A DNA stretch of 64,000 nucleotides from Primula veris (taxonomy: Eukaryota > Streptophyta > Magnoliopsida > Ericales > Primulaceae). Below are positions 42,574 through 55,042 of the stretch, one piece after another; within the stretch, counting starts at the first letter, position 1; each line of letters begins with the position of its first letter. Both the position numbers and the translations under genes were made by a program. The stretch lies in assembly GCA_963682055.1 (NCBI GenBank), contig OY821742.1, positions 11,997,752 to 12,061,751 on the forward strand. The letters are read 5' to 3'. The notes beneath the pieces are model-generated. The model was given only the letters and a program-made list of their open reading frames with translations, searched no databases and had not been told where the DNA came from.

Positions 42574-43694
42574 ATGTCTTCTTACGCTGACTCAAAATCC
42601 ATAACTAGGCCCCCATTGTTTGACGGTACAAACTATCCGTATTGGAGAGATCTTATGAAAATTTTTCTATGTGGTTACGAAATAGACCAATGGATTAGCA
42701 TAAGCAAAGGCTATAAAACGCATAGGAGAAATGGTTTAGATAAACTCGTAGAAGAACTCGACATGGATGAACGCCATGCTTTTTCTCTAAATTGTAGAGC
42801 TATGACTTCTATAACTTGTGTGCTCTCGCCTAGTGAGTATGATAAGATTTCCGGTTGTGATACCGCTAAACAAATGTGGGATAAGCTAGCTATTATGCAC
42901 GAGGGAACTAGTCAAGTTAAGGACTCTAAAATTAGCATGCTTATTCATGATTATGAACTTTTTAAAGTTGATGATGACGAGTCTATTGCTTCTATGTACA
43001 CTCATTTTACTAAAATTACTAATGATCTTAAAAGACTTGAAAAAGTGTATTCTAGCAAGGAGATGGTGACAAAGATCCTTCGAAGTCTTCCGAGAAAATG
43101 GGAATCAAAAGTGACGGCTATTCAAGAAGCCAAGGACATAAACACTCTCTCTCTCGACAACCTCATAGGATCCTTGAGCACTCATGAACTAGAAATGACA
43201 ACTCGAAAAATAAGAAAGGCATCACCTTCAAAAGTACAACGAATAACGATAGCGAAAACGATTTCTCTAGTGAGGATGATGAAATGGCACTCTTCGCCAA
43301 ATGCTACACCAAGTTCCTAAGTTGGAAAAAGAAGGGCGGACAACGATTTCGGAAAAAGGAATATAAGGGAGAGCCTTCCGACAAATCGAACAAGAAGGAC
43401 GAAATCATTTGCTATAAATGTCACAAACCCGGCCATATGCAAAATGAATGTCCCTTGAAGAAAAAGGACAAGTTCGAAAAGAAAAAGGAATACAAGAAGG
43501 CATTCATGGCCGCATGGGGGAGCGATGATGATAGCTCCGATAGCGACAATGAAGAAGTCGCAAACCTATGTCTCATGGCTAGAGACGATGATACCGAGGA
43601 TGTAAGCTTCCACTCCTCTAACTCTTCTCTTTCTAGTGATGATGGTTTTGATATAAATGATGTGTTAGCTTCTTTAGAAAAAGCTAGAGGTTAA
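42574..43694 (+). pseudogene. Copia-2 gag
   Basis: Starts at ATG 42574 with TRPPLFDGTNYPYWRDLMKI and contains AKQMWDKLAIMHEGTSQVKD, MVTKILRSLPRKWESKVTAI and LDNLIGSLSTHELEM of the Copia gag family. A frameshift between about 43,200 and 43,290 moves to the frame holding the zinc knuckle CYKCHKPGHMQNEC (CX2CX4HX4C) and an acidic Asp/Ser stretch, ending at a stop at 43,692. The protein would package element RNA. Confidence 0.85.
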
Positions 43695-43712
43695 AACAAA
43701 TCATTTAGAAAA

Positions 43713-45209
43713 ATGTTAATTACTCTACAAGACGAACTTGAAAACTTAGCTATAAAAAATGACTCACTCACGTCTAAAAATGCCGAACTTACCATGGAAA
43801 ATGATAAGTTAGTTAATGACCTTAGTTCATGTAAACTTAAGGGGGATAGCGCCGAACTTACTCTCGCTAAGTTAACTAAGGGAAGTAAAATGCTAACTAC
43901 CATATTAGCTTCTCAACAAGGTGCGTATGATAAAACCGGTGTAGGGTACAACCCACTTCTAACGGCAAAGCATAAAAATCTATTCACCAAACAAATGACG
44001 AAAAATGAAAATAGACAACCAAATTACTCTCGTAAAAACAACTTGCATAAAAATGACTTAGTTTATAATCGTTTTGTTAAACCAAGTGTGCATGTTAAAT
44101 GTCTTACTTGTAACCGTTGTGATCACTTTGAGGATTATGTCTATTGCCCTTATAGATATAAATTAAATAGAAATGACTTGGTTTGGATTTCAAAGGGTCG
44201 AGACACTAACCCTCAAGGATCCAAAAGTGGATTAGGGTACCAATGATCGTTTTGTTTTGTAGGTATGCTTGAGGTCAAAAATTAACGAGGACAAGTGGTT
44301 CTTGGATAGTGGATGCTCAAGACATATGACGGGAGACAAAACGAAATTTACTACTCTTGCACCTAAAGACGGAGGTTTTGTGACCTTCGGGGATAATAGC
44401 AAGGGGAAAATCATCGGTATTGGTAGTATTTCTAAACTATCAAATGCTATTATTGATAATGTATTGCTTGTTGATGGTCTTAAACATAACTTGCTTAGTA
44501 TAAGTCAACTTTGCGATTTGGGTCAAAAAGCCATTTTTGAAAAATTGCATTGCATCATTCATTGTATTTCGGAAAATAAAACTATTTTCATGGGTCAAGG
44601 ACAAAATAATGTCTATATGATTGATTTGAATAGTTCGGTGGATAATGAGGTCAAGTGTCTTGTTATTATCAACGACAATGGTTGATTGTGGCATAGAAGA
44701 CTTGGTCATGCTAGTCTTGATTTACTTGCTAAACTTTCTAGAAAAGATTTGGTAATAGGTTTACCAAAAGCTCCTTATAAAAAGGACAAACTTTGTCACG
44801 CTTGCCAATTAGGCAAACAAACGAAGATTTCTTTTAAGTCTAAAAATATTATTTCTACTACTCGTTGTTTGGAGCTCATTCATATGGACTTAGTTGGTCC
44901 CTCCCGGACACTTACTCTTGGAGGGCGTGCATATGCATTCGTCATGGTTGACGATTTTAGTCGTTTCACTTGGGTATTGTTTTTAACTCATAAGCATGAA
45001 GCATTTAGAGAATTCTCTATTATTTGCAAAAAGCTCCAAACACGAAAGGGTTATATGATCAAAAGTATCTGAACCGATCATGGTAAGGAATTTGAAAATA
45101 CTCCATTTCAAACTTATTGTGATGAAAATGGTATTGATCATAATTTTTCGGCCCCTCGTACGCCCCAACAAAATGGGGTAGTAGAGAGGAGAATAGAACC
45201 CTAGAGGAA
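43713..45209 (+). pseudogene. Copia-2 gag C-part, protease and integrase core
   Basis: 43,713-44,246 encodes a coiled-coil-like, Asn/Lys-rich stretch. From 44,269 comes the protease with WFLDSGCSRHMTGD. A TGA at 44,683-44,685 precedes the GAG-pre-integrase finger (LWHRRLGHASLDLL ... CHACQLGKQ) and the integrase HMDLVGP and VDDFSRFTWV. A TGA at about 45,070 replaces Arg in the RTDHG motif (CGA to TGA), and a one-base loss near 45,190 breaks VERKNRT after PQQNGVVER. The DDE residues are all recognisable. Confidence 0.85.
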
Positions 45210-46107
45210 ATGGCATGGACCATGCTTTGTGAAAATAATTTGGCAAAATATTTTTGGGCCGAAGCCGTAAATTCCGCTTGTTACATTTTAAATAGAGCCT
45301 TAATTAGGCCCATATTGAAAAAGACACCTTACGAATTATGGAATAAGCGAAAGCCCAATATTTCTCATTTACGTGCATTTGGTTGTAAATGCTATGTTCA
45401 TAATAATGGTAAGGATAATTTAGGAAAATTTGATGCTAAGACCGATGAAGGAATTTTCATCGGATATGCTCTATCGAGTAAAGCGTATAGAATTTTTAAT
45501 AAAAGAACTTTATTGGTGGAAGAATCGGTACATGTTTCCTTTGATGAGAATTTACCGACGATTGATAAGCCATTAATTGTTCATAATATTAATGATGATA
45601 GTTTTCATAATGCATCTTCTTCTAATCATGTTACATCTAGCTTAGAGATTACGCCCAGTATAGAGGTTGAACCCATTGTTGAATAAGTCACTATAGAGAA
45701 ACTTCAAACGGACCTAGAATCTAGTGTACACATTCATGAGGATTTGCCTCAAGAATGGAGGTTTGCCAATCACCATCCGCAAGAATTAATCTTGGGTAAC
45801 CCAGGAGAAAGAGTGCATACACGTTCTTTATTGAGAAATTTAGTTAATCATCTTGCATTCTTGTCTCAATTAGAGCCTAAGAACATTCATGAAGCGGAAC
45901 TCAATGAGAGTTGGGTATTAGCTATGCATGACGAATTAAATCAATTCGAGCGTAGTAACATATGGACTTTAGTTACTAGACCGCGTGAGAAAACCATCAT
46001 AGGTACGAAATGGATATTTCGTAATAAGATGGATGAATCCGGGGTAGTCATTAGAAATAAGGTTAGACTAGTGGCTCAAGGGTATAACCAAGAAGAAGGC
46101 ATCGATT
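45210..46107 (+). pseudogene. Copia-2 integrase C-terminus and RT N-terminus
   Basis: FWAEAVNSACYILNRALI, TPYELWNKRKPNISHLRAFG and DEGIFIGYALSSKAYRIFNK are the integrase C-terminal landmarks. After a TAA at 45,684 the same frame resumes with DLPQEWRFANHHPQELILGN and ESWVLAMHDELNQFERSNIW, leading into RT (TKWIFRNKMDESG). A two-base loss near 46,110 disrupts the DETFAPVAR motif. Confidence 0.85.
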
Positions 46108-47376
46108 TTGATGAAACACGCACCCGTAGCTAGACTAGAAGCCATTAGGATGTTGCTTGCTTATGCTTCTTTTAAACGCTTTAAATTATTTCAAATGGAT
46201 GTTAAAAGTGCATTTTTAAACGGTTTTATAAATGAGGAAGTTTATGTAAAACAACCACCCGGTTTTGAAAATCATGAGTTTCCTGATCATGCTTACAAAC
46301 TTCAAAAAGCTATTTATGGTTTAAAACAAGCACCCCGGGCTTGGTATGAAAGACTTAGTAAATTTCTGATTGCAAAAGGTTTTTCTCGTGGTACTTTGGA
46401 TACTACTCTTTTTATTAAAAAAGATGGAAAAGACATGCTTTTAATTCAAATTTATGTTGATGATATTATTTTCGGTGCTACTAATGCGTGCATGTGCGAG
46501 GAGTTTTCTAATTGTATGCAAGGCAAATTCGAGATGAGCATGATGGGTGAACTTACCTACTTCCTTCGATTGCAAATCAAACAAACTAAGGACGGAATTT
46601 TCGTAAATAAAGCCAAATACACAAGGGACTTGCTCAAAAGGTTCAACATGAGCGATGCAAAGTCGCTAGGAACTCCAATGAGTCCGGCAACAAAACTAGA
46701 TAAGGATGAATCGGGTAAAAGCGTGGACCAAAAGCTATATAGAGGTATGATTGGATCTCTCTTATATTTAACCGCAAGTAGACCGGATATCATGTTTAGT
46801 GTTTGCTTGTGTGCTAGGTATCAATCTTGTCCTAAGGAATCGCATGTTATAGCCGTTAAGCGCATATTTAGATATCTTGTAGGTACATGTAATTTAGGAT
46901 TGTTGTATCCACATGATACTACTTTTGACTTGCTTGACTATTCCGACGCCGACTTTGCCGGTTGTCGCTTAGATAGAAAAAGTACTAGTGGCACTTGCCA
47001 TTTTTTAGGAAACGCTTTAGTTTCTTGGCATAGCAAGAAACAAAATTCGGTTGCACTTTCTACGGCGGAGGCGGAATACGTTGCTGCGGGTAGTTGTTGT
47101 GCGCAAATCCTTTGGATGCGTCAACAATTAAATGACTTTGAATTATCTTTTGATAGTGTGCCTATTTTGTGTGATAATACTAGAGCAATAAATCTTTCGA
47201 AAAATCCGATCCAACACTCTCGTACTAAACATATAAATTTACGACATCATTTTTTAAAGGATCATGTTCAAAAAGGGGATATTATACTTGAATATATTAG
47301 TACCGATAGGCAATTAGCCGACATTTTTACAAAACCCCTTAACGAGGAACAATTTTGTTTTATTCGACGAGAGTAA
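46108..47376 (+). pseudogene. Copia-2 reverse transcriptase and RNase H
   Basis: Long open frame of 422 codons: APVARLEAIRMLLAYASF, MDVKSAFLNGFINEEVYVKQ, YGLKQAPRAWYERLSKFLI, catalytic YVDD, then RNase H with DYSDADFAG, LSTAEAEYVA and LCDN, ending SRTKHINLRHHFLKD and RQLADIFTKPLNEEQF. All expected catalytic residues of both domains are visible. Only its upstream frame connection is lost. Confidence 0.9.
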
Positions 47377-47398
47377 GGCATGTTTGATGTGTGACTTG

Positions 47399-47938
47399 TA
47401 TATATATATATATATATATATATTTAATTGATTTTATATATATTTAATTGATTATATATATTTTTTTGCCAAATCAGTGTCGAAAAGTGCAAAAAATTCC
47501 TGTTCTGTAAACTGGTTACAGTCGACCGGTCGACTATATAAAATGACCGGTCGTTTTGTTTCAGACGATCGATCGTTCTGAAAAATGACCGCTCGTTTTT
47601 TTAATGTGGTCTCTGGAACAATTTTCACCCAAAACGACCGATCGAAATTCCAAAACGACCGATCGTTTTTTTGTTTTACTGTTTTTAACATTAAAACCCT
47701 AATTTTTTTTTCTTCATTCACCACATTTCAACCCTTTATCTCTCTCTTTCAAATTGGCCCCCTTCATCAAAATATTTCAAAAATCCCCAATAACTCAAAT
47801 ATATATACCCAAATTCCCTTATTATCGATAAAATCACCAATCCATTTGATTCCTTTTCTTAAAAACCCTATTTTTTCAAAAACCCAATTCTTCAAAAAAA
47901 CCCTAATTTTTTCCAAAATCCTTATTTAATACAACAAT
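47399..47938 (+). other. Copia-2 spacer with (TA)n and CGACCGATCG-type motif cluster
   Basis: A (TA)n tract at 47,399-47,423 is followed at 47,520-47,670 by five or six iterations of the ACGACCGATCGTTTT-type motif and variants (GACCGGTCG, GATCGATCG, GACCGCTCG), the same motif that fills part of the LTR. The rest is a CT/A-rich leader for the env-like ORF. Short frames encoding NDRSF repeats are by-products of the motif. Confidence 0.7.
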
Positions 47939-49318
47939 ATGGTTCGTTCAAAGAAAGCTCAACCATCCCTCGTCGACGAAGGTGAGGACGAGTACTTGCC
48001 TTCATCCACCGCTCGCCGTTCGCGTGTTCCCCGTGCTCCTCGAACCGCCGCCTCAACCGCTTCTCCGAACGACACCGCTACATGATCGGGCTCCGATGCC
48101 CCTTCGGTTTCACTTCCTCCTTCTTATCCATCCACCATCGCCAAACGAGGTATTTTGTCAAACTTTACAATCGACATGCCTCTATTTCGTGAATGCTTTC
48201 CATTCCTAATGAGTCGTATTAGGTTCCAAAAACTCGACACCATTCTTACCTTAAAAGAGCCATTTTTCCATGAAAACGCGTATGAATTTTACGCAAACCT
48301 AGTTGTCAATAAGGGTCAAGGAAACGCACTCCGTTTGTGTTCCTCTTTGAATGGCCAACCCTTTGTTTACGGTATAGACCATTTACAAACTCTTTTACAC
48401 CTCGATGATGACGGGGTGTACGAGCAAAGTGAAGAACTTTGCGAAATGCTCGAGATCGTTAGCTTTAACAATCTCAAAGATAAGCTCTTTCATCCCAACC
48501 ATAACAACCGCTCAAATAAGGCTCTCGGCCTTCTTTTTCATAATAAAATGGCCTACCATATCCTTTCCCACATCGTCCTCCCTCACTCCTCTAATTTCAC
48601 TGATGTTACCAACGAGTACATCTTCCTATTAGGGTGCATCCATCGTCAAGTAAAAATTGACTTTGCGACGCTTATCTTCTTTAAGATGGATTCGCTAAAA
48701 CCAAATCCAAAAATGGGCTACCTTACAGTGCCCTAATTTTCGCAATTTTAAAGGACCTCCACCTCGCTCCCGGTGGAACTCCTTTTAAGAATAAGGAAAA
48801 ACACATTTGGGACACCGCTTATCTTGCCCAAATGTATATGAATTTCGATACTACCAAGAAGACCATAACTTGGTCGGGTAGAAAGGTGTCCAGCCCTGAC
48901 TACACCCCTCTTTCCCGCTAAGAGGAAGAGTATGTCGGCCCCAAGGCCACACCGCGAGCTGCTCCTCGTGAGGATGTGAAAATTTCCTCCGAGTCCTTTC
49001 CCCCACCCGACATCCCTACCTCCTCTCGTCCCGCTCGAGGTCGAGGAAAAGCTAAAAGTTGGATCTTCCACCCCTCTCCCGCACTCCGACCAGTTCTATA
49101 ACGATCTCTATATCGACACCTACCGAAATGCGCAAGTAACCCGGCGCATGTTTCGTTTCCTAAATCCGGGTCAAGAACAGCTCGACGAACTCGATCGATT
49201 AAGCGCCGAGCAAATGGCGAAGTTCAACAGGTACTTTTCCAACCTTGCCGGTCCGGATTCCGAGGATGATGACGAAGACGACAACGAAGACGACGACACG
49301 ACCTCCCACCACCATTAG
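47939..49318 (+). pseudogene. Copia-2 env-like ORF3, disrupted
   Basis: Begins MVRSKKAQPSLVDEGEDEYL at 47,939. An in-frame TGA at 48,083-48,085 (likely from CGA) is followed in the same frame by FRECFPFLMSRIRFQKLD, FYANLVVNKGQGNALRLCSS and a HRQVKIDFATLIFFKM segment of the putative plant transposon protein domain. A TAA at 48,734, a shift into a second frame (KDLHLAPGGTPFKNKEKHIW), a further TAA at 48,919 and a shift back near 49,060 follow. It ends in an acidic Asp/Glu tail at TAG 49,316-49,318. Layout matches Copia-1 ORF3. Confidence 0.7.
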
Positions 49319-49871
49319 GCGTTTATGTTTTCTTTTATTTTTGATGATGTCAAAGGGGGAGAAATACCCTTTTTATTTTGCGTTGTATTTCTTTGATGTT
49401 TCCTTTCATCGAACAAAGTTGTTTTTGATGTAATAAGTAGCAAACATTTTTACATTTATGTTATGAAGCGTTGTTTTTACATGTGTGTTATAATTCTTAT
49501 ACTTTGTGAGATTTGATGTTTATTACTCTAGATGAATGCATTGTTATCATAGTTGATGTTATTGAAATGTGTGCGCATATTATCTTGTTGATTGGGTTGT
49601 ATTTTTTTGATTTTTCATTTGTGGCGATTGAACATTTTTAGGCAAAACTATGGCAAATTTTTTTCTTACATTTGTTCGTTCATTATCCTTCAAAACCTTT
49701 AAGCCTTGAAATAATTCGTTTCATCGGATGTTGTGACATTTACTCGTTTTTCTCAAAACCTTTTACCTAGTAAACGTCACTTACACATCTCGGTTATATT
49801 TTGTGTTTAAGCAAAAAGAGCTTATAATATGTTTAATGTCAATATTTTGTCATCATCAAAAAGGGAGATAT
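49319..49871 (+). other. Copia-2 spacer with two polypurine tracts
   Basis: PPT-like CAAAGGGGGAGAAA lies at 49,351-49,364, 33 bp after ORF3, and the 3'-LTR-adjacent CAAAAAGGGAGATAT at 49,857-49,871. The sequence between is non-coding. Confidence 0.7.
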
Positions 49872-50208
49872 TGTTGAACGATGTTCTTCTAATCAATTGT
49901 TTTAATGATAACAAAATTTGTAAAACATGATAAAAGCTTGTTTTGCGTAATAATCATTTATCTAGCTTGTTAAAGGTTAGAAATGATAGAATATTTAAAT
50001 ACGAAGCCAACGGTTCAAGCGGAACCATAATCGGACTTAAAACGAAGAAGTTACGGGCTTTCGAAGTATAACGAGAAAACCGAGAAATTGCCAGAAAAAA
50101 CGACCGATCATTTTGGACAAAACGACCGATCGTTTTTGGTCCAAAATGTTCCGGTGAGGTCGTCTGAAAAATGACCGATCGAAATGACCAAAACGACCGA
50201 TCGTTTTT
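49872..50208 (+). repeat. Copia-2 3' LTR, truncated
   Basis: TGTTGAACGATG start, collinear with 41,243-41,579 and very similar. It stops abruptly inside the CGACCGATCG motif array at TCGTTTTT. Confidence 0.9.
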
Positions 50209-51330
50209 AACTAAGAGTGTTATCGAGCAAGTGTTAATAATAGCTTGATTGCACCTATTCTGAGGCAATTCTTTTTCAGCTTTTTCAAAAACATAGCAGC
50301 TATTTGCTGATCTAACTCCTGTCATGACCAAATCATTATTAAGATCAGTAATAAGACACTTATCTTTGTTAAATTTAACAATCATCTTGTTGTCACACAG
50401 TTGACTAATGCTGATAAGATTGACTTTTAGACCATCTACAAGAAATACTTCATTAATATCAGCCATTCCAGGTTTGTTTAAGGTTCCTTTTCCAATAATT
50501 TTACCTGTATCTCCACCTCCAAACACAACAGTGTTTCCTGTAAGATTAATGACATTTTTTAGAGAACTTGCAGTACCTGTCATGTGCTTAGAACAACCAC
50601 TGTCAAAATACCAATCATTAGAAGTAACAGCATTTAAAGAAGTAATAACAGCTTTATTATTGGCAATTAAGGTAGATTTTCTTTTAACTTTCCAGACCCA
50701 GTTCATCTTTTGATAGCAAGGGGCCAACCAGTTTTTCTGAGAAATATACTTCCTGTTCCTTTTTAAATAACACTGGATTTCTAAGTGACCAGGTCTTTTA
50801 CAAAAGTTACACAGTTTTAGCCTAAAAGTAGATTTATCCTCAAAGCTATTCAGTTTTTTCTTGGTTGCAACTGTACTTCTAACCTTATTGTAAAAAACAT
50901 GAGTTTCAGCTTTAACTAGAGCTTTAACAAATGTAGTTTTTCTAGTGTTTTCATAACCATAGTACCCTAAACCACAGTTATCTTTAGAGCCTCTAGAATA
51001 GGACAACATGTCATCTAACTTTTCTGAAGCAGATACATTCAGCAGTTTTATTTTCTTCTTGGTTTCAGTTAGCTCAACCAGTTGTGTGTTGAGTTGCTCA
51101 GTGAGATTCTTAACCTTATCCTTTAGATTAGCATTAAGTTTGTTTATGATCAAGGATTGCTTACTCAGACATTGATATTTTTCATAAAGGACAAGATACT
51201 GCTGAGTAATATTATCATCAGAGGGTTTTTCCTCATCACTGCTATAGGTTTTAAGAGCAGTTGTAATTAGGGTTGAAACAGACTCACAATCACTTTCATA
51301 CACAGGTTCTTTTTCAGTGATTCTTTCCAT
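49954..51330 (-). pseudogene. Chimeric frame: Copia-1 gag/protease fused to antisense Copia-2 LTR
   Basis: A 458-codon minus-strand frame. The first ~360 codons are the Copia-1 gag C-part with the second knuckle CNFCKRPGHLEIQC and an intact protease DSGCSKHMTG. At the junction it passes in frame through the filler into the antisense Copia-2 LTR, giving NDRSF-type repeats and ending near 49,954. It is a product of the rearrangement; there is no reason to expect function. Confidence 0.7.
50209..50231. other. 23-bp filler at the duplication junction
   Basis: Matches neither the Copia-2 LTR on its left nor Copia-1 on its right. The LTR match ends at 50,208 and the Copia-1 match starts at 50,232. 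Confidence 0.7.
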
Positions 51331-52398
51331 AAAATTAATAAAGTTAGATTCATTCTCTTCATCACTGTTGCTCTCAGATTCACTATCACTGTGAGTGGTT
51401 ATATAAGCATTTTTGTTCCTTTTTAAAGTATTTGCACACTCAGACTGAATGTGACCATAACCTCTACATTCTCTGCATTGAATTTCTCTAGGCTGATAAT
51501 CTCTGTCATCCTTCTCTTTAGGATTCTACTTTCCTTTAGGATTATTGTTAAATCTAGATTCTGACTTAAATTGATTATCCCTTTTCTGAAAGTTTTTGGA
51601 TGTTCCAGTATCATCCTGTTTTTTGTTATAAAACTTTTTATAAACCTTTTTAGCAAAGAAGACCATATGTTCTTCATCACTCATCTTCTCACAGACCTTA
51701 GATTCAGATTTCTTAGTCTGAAAGACTATTCCTTTTTCTGGTCTCTTATGTTTGAAGAATTTTAGCTCATGAGTACTTAGATTTCCTATAAGTTCTTCAA
51801 GTTTTAGATTATCTAAGTCTGTTGATTCCTCAATAGCAGTAACCTTAATTTCAAACCTTTCTAGAAGTGACCTTAGAGTTTTCTTAACAAGTTTAGCATC
51901 ACTGTATTTTTCACCTAAGGTGCCAGCTTGATGGGCAATATGACAAATTCTACCATTAAATTGTTCAATGGTTTCATCTTCCTCCATTCTTAAATTTTCA
52001 AATTGAGTGGTTAACTGTTGGAGTTTAAAAGCTTTTACTTTAACAGTTCCTTCAAAGGTTACTTGTAAAATATCCCATGCCTCTTTGGCAGTTTCACAAT
52101 GAGAGATATATCTGAACATACTGAGAGTTACACCAGCAAAGATCAAGTTTATTGCTGTTGAGTTTGCACTTGATCTTCTGTCCTCATCAGCAGACCATCT
52201 GTCTTCAGGTACATAGACCAGTTCACCTTCACCATCAGTAGCAGTTGGAACCTCCCAACCATACAACACAGTTTTCCATGCTTGTTCATTTTGCTGTTTA
52301 ATGAAAGATCTCATTATGATTTTCCATACTCCATAATTGACTCCTCCTTCAAGCAATGGTGGTTTGTTGAACGCGTTTCCTTCCGTCATTAAGTCCAT
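51331..52398 (-). pseudogene. Copia-1 gag, copy B N-terminal part
   Basis: Starts at 52398 with the same MDLMTEGNAF. It keeps the frame at the T-run where copy A is shifted, but has a TAG at 51,526-51,528 in place of Trp (TGG in copy A). The first zinc knuckle is complete here (CRECRGYGHIQSEC, 51,440-51,485). Confidence 0.85.
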
Positions 52399-52457
52399 CT
52401 TTACTAGAACACAGGATCCACACTAAGTAAGATCTAGTGTGAAGTTCTGATACCAAT

Positions 52458-53570
52458 TGAAATTCCTATCTGCTGTTCTAGTTACAGTTTTGCAGTTAGG
52501 TTCCAAGTGAAGTTGCAACCACAGTTGGAACCTAAGTATATTGATGGACAGAACAGTATAGTTAAATGTACTTGAATTAAATCACACGCACATTTAACAA
52601 CGGAATTCATCCAACTGGGCTACGTCTCCGGGGCACTTACCCAGATTATGATATTATAAAAGCATACAATATAGGATTCAAGTCTTAATGAAAAACTCTC
52701 AGACTCCCTCTAGGTTTTTCTGCCTATCGCTATATTGCTCCTACCTTATAACTATCACTCAAATATCAATGGCATCCCACCATTGTTTTCTTTTAAAATC
52801 TCACTGTGTATTCTCTAAAGAATGAGTTCTTTATAATTTACAACACACACCTTTTACAAGCATAGTTATCAACTATATAAAGGAGTAAAAACAATCTTCT
52901 TTCTTCAAGATCTTTGATGATTGCCTTTGAATCTTTTGATTGGCTTCAATCTTTCCATATTGCACAAGATACCTTAGCGTAGGATTCACCTCAATATTCA
53001 TAAGATAGTACCTGTTAATAACTAGCTTGGAAATATGAGTTAATCTTTTCATTAAACAAGGAACATATAAGATAGTATCTTTAAGAGATAAAATCCTTCT
53101 AAATATATAAGAAACATTAACTCCATATTTCAGTCAATCTTTAACGTATCATACTAATTTTGATAAAGAACAAAGATTGAAACAAGTGATAAAGATTTGC
53201 ATAAGAATAGAGATCTAGATTGCCTAGTTTAAAGTAAACATATCTTTAAAGACTAATCTCCTTATATCTTTTAGGAAACATCTTTCTTATCACATTAATA
53301 TTCTCAATATACATAAACTAAATATTTAAGAACATATGAGAATATATCCTGCATACTTTAAAACAAATAATCATCATTAAAGAATAATAATGCAGAATTA
53401 AAGAACTGAACAGAATCCTGCAGAACAGCAGGTTGGAAATGTGGTTGCAACTGAGGTTGCAACATTATTTGAAACCAAAGGCTGTTTCAATTCTTAACAT
53501 ACAACTAGAATTATTTAGTTCAAACCAATAGACAACAAATAGTATATGGGCCAGAAATCTGGTCCTAACA
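52458..53570 (-). repeat. Copia-1 5' LTR, copy B (1,113 bp)
   Basis: Plus-strand TGAAATTCC to CCTAACA, followed by the same GGTGTCAGAATG flank as copy A, so it is a duplicate and not a new insertion. It retains the ~55-bp GTTGCAAC-containing segment lost from 20439-21489. Confidence 0.9.
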
Positions 53571-54422
53571 GGTGTCAGAATGAAAACGATTAAATCTCTT
53601 AAAGTCGGCGGAACATAGACGGTAAGAAAAGCTTTTTAACTTGTCTGTTGTGTGATGATTTAGGTTGAATTTAGTTATACGATGCATTGTGTGTTATGTA
53701 TTATTTTTTTTCTTAGCGTTTGGAGGCTGTTCCAAGTGCAGTGACTCTTGTATTAGTTGCGCATATTATTTATAATAATAATGAGCATCCCGATGTTGAT
53801 TAAAAAGAAAAGAAAAGGAAAGCTTATGAACTTAGGTGATTAAGCAAGTTTAATTAGACAACTATTAAGCGGGACTAGGCAGAGTTAAGTGGGACTATGC
53901 ATTAAACAGGTCTTCTGTAATATTCATTTTTAAGCTACCGCGTAACCCCATGAAGTCTAAAATCCTGAACATTCCGTCCTTTTACTGCCATTTTCATATG
54001 GTTGCAAGAATATTTTTTGTGCCCGGGCACACAATTCCATAATTTTCAAGGAGCCCTACTAAAACTCTAGTAACCCTCCAGGGTAGTGTTACTTCACTTT
54101 AGCTCTAGTAGCCTACATGGTGGCGGTTTTAGGTAACGATGAGAAGGCCAATAATGCTCCTCTATCTATCACTACATTCTCGGTCGTCCGAAAGTTGTCA
54201 CGAATGTAGTAAAGATGCAGAGCCAGTAGAAACCTTAATTTTATATGCACGCAATGAAGAGTAATTATGAGACAATGGTTATGTTTTGGCCTGAGGCAAA
54301 TGACTAATAGTAGAGGAGTTAGAGAATAGGGGAAAGACAAGCGTAGTCTGTCTTTAAGGCAAAAATTGATAGCAACCGCATGCCTTTCTCTTCAATATGT
54401 CGCTTGTTTTTATAAATTTCAG
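53571..54422 (+). other. Copy B of degraded low-copy sequence
   Basis: Corresponds to 21,490-22,340. The possible C-terminal helix exon reads LEAVPSAVTLVLVAHIIYNN here, with several replacement changes, which argues against current constraint. Confidence 0.35.
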
Positions 54423-54545
54423 TCATTGGATTTGATCCAGCACTTAAAGATAGATGAATACAAGCAACACGATGGAATTGTCGTTGTAGCCGAACTTAAA
54501 ATGCAAATGAGGTCGCAAGAATTCATCAAAGAAGACATTGGTTGA
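54423..54545 (+). pseudogene. Possible terminal exon, copy B
   Basis: Duplicate of 22,341-22,463 with the same AG acceptor, 40 codons and TGA stop. Product unknown. Confidence 0.35.
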
Positions 54546-54669
54546 TCTATACTTCCAAGTTGGTGAAGCAAAGAGAGGGCCAACGATGGAAAGTAGAAAT
54601 TATCTGAGCAAACTAGAAAGAACACACCTGAGGTAACATGAACTCACTTTTATTAACTGATAGAACATT

Positions 54670-54985
54670 GCGGCACTGCCTTTAATAACTTGGTCAATAA
54701 ACTTTAGAGAATGTTGATAAAACCCGATGAGAAATTTAGACGAGAAATAGAGAAAATATAGGCGAGAAACAAAGAATTTAGGAGAGATAAAAGACTACAC
54801 CATTTTTCATAACTAATCAATTTATAATAGAATACTGAGGGAGAACTCTCTACATATAGTCTCAAAAAGGACTAACAAATTAAATAATAAAATAGCAAAT
54901 ACGTCTAACTAAATAATGTAATAACCGAAAAGAACTATTCTTATTATTCCATCCCCTTAAGAACAAGTTTGTCCTCAAGTTTGTG
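54670..54985 (-). mobile_element. Gypsy-like LTR/PPT fragment, copy B
   Basis: Duplicate of 22,600-22,907 with small indels. The purine tract reads TTAAGGGGATGG, weaker than in copy A. Confidence 0.4.
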
Positions 54986-55042
54986 GTTAAGCGCACGGCT
55001 GCACACTCTTACTCGATCTGGCGGTAACCCGACAACAGTCCT

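Larger units (their letters stand above)
42509..49871 (+). mobile_element. Copia-2: Sirevirus-like element internal region
   Basis: PBS, gag, protease, integrase, RT, RNase H, an env-like ORF and two PPTs in Copia/Sirevirus order, ending at the 3' LTR start at 49,872. Many stops and frameshifts. Codon content and proteins differ clearly from Copia-1, so this is a separate family. It is oriented opposite to Copia-1. Confidence 0.9.
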
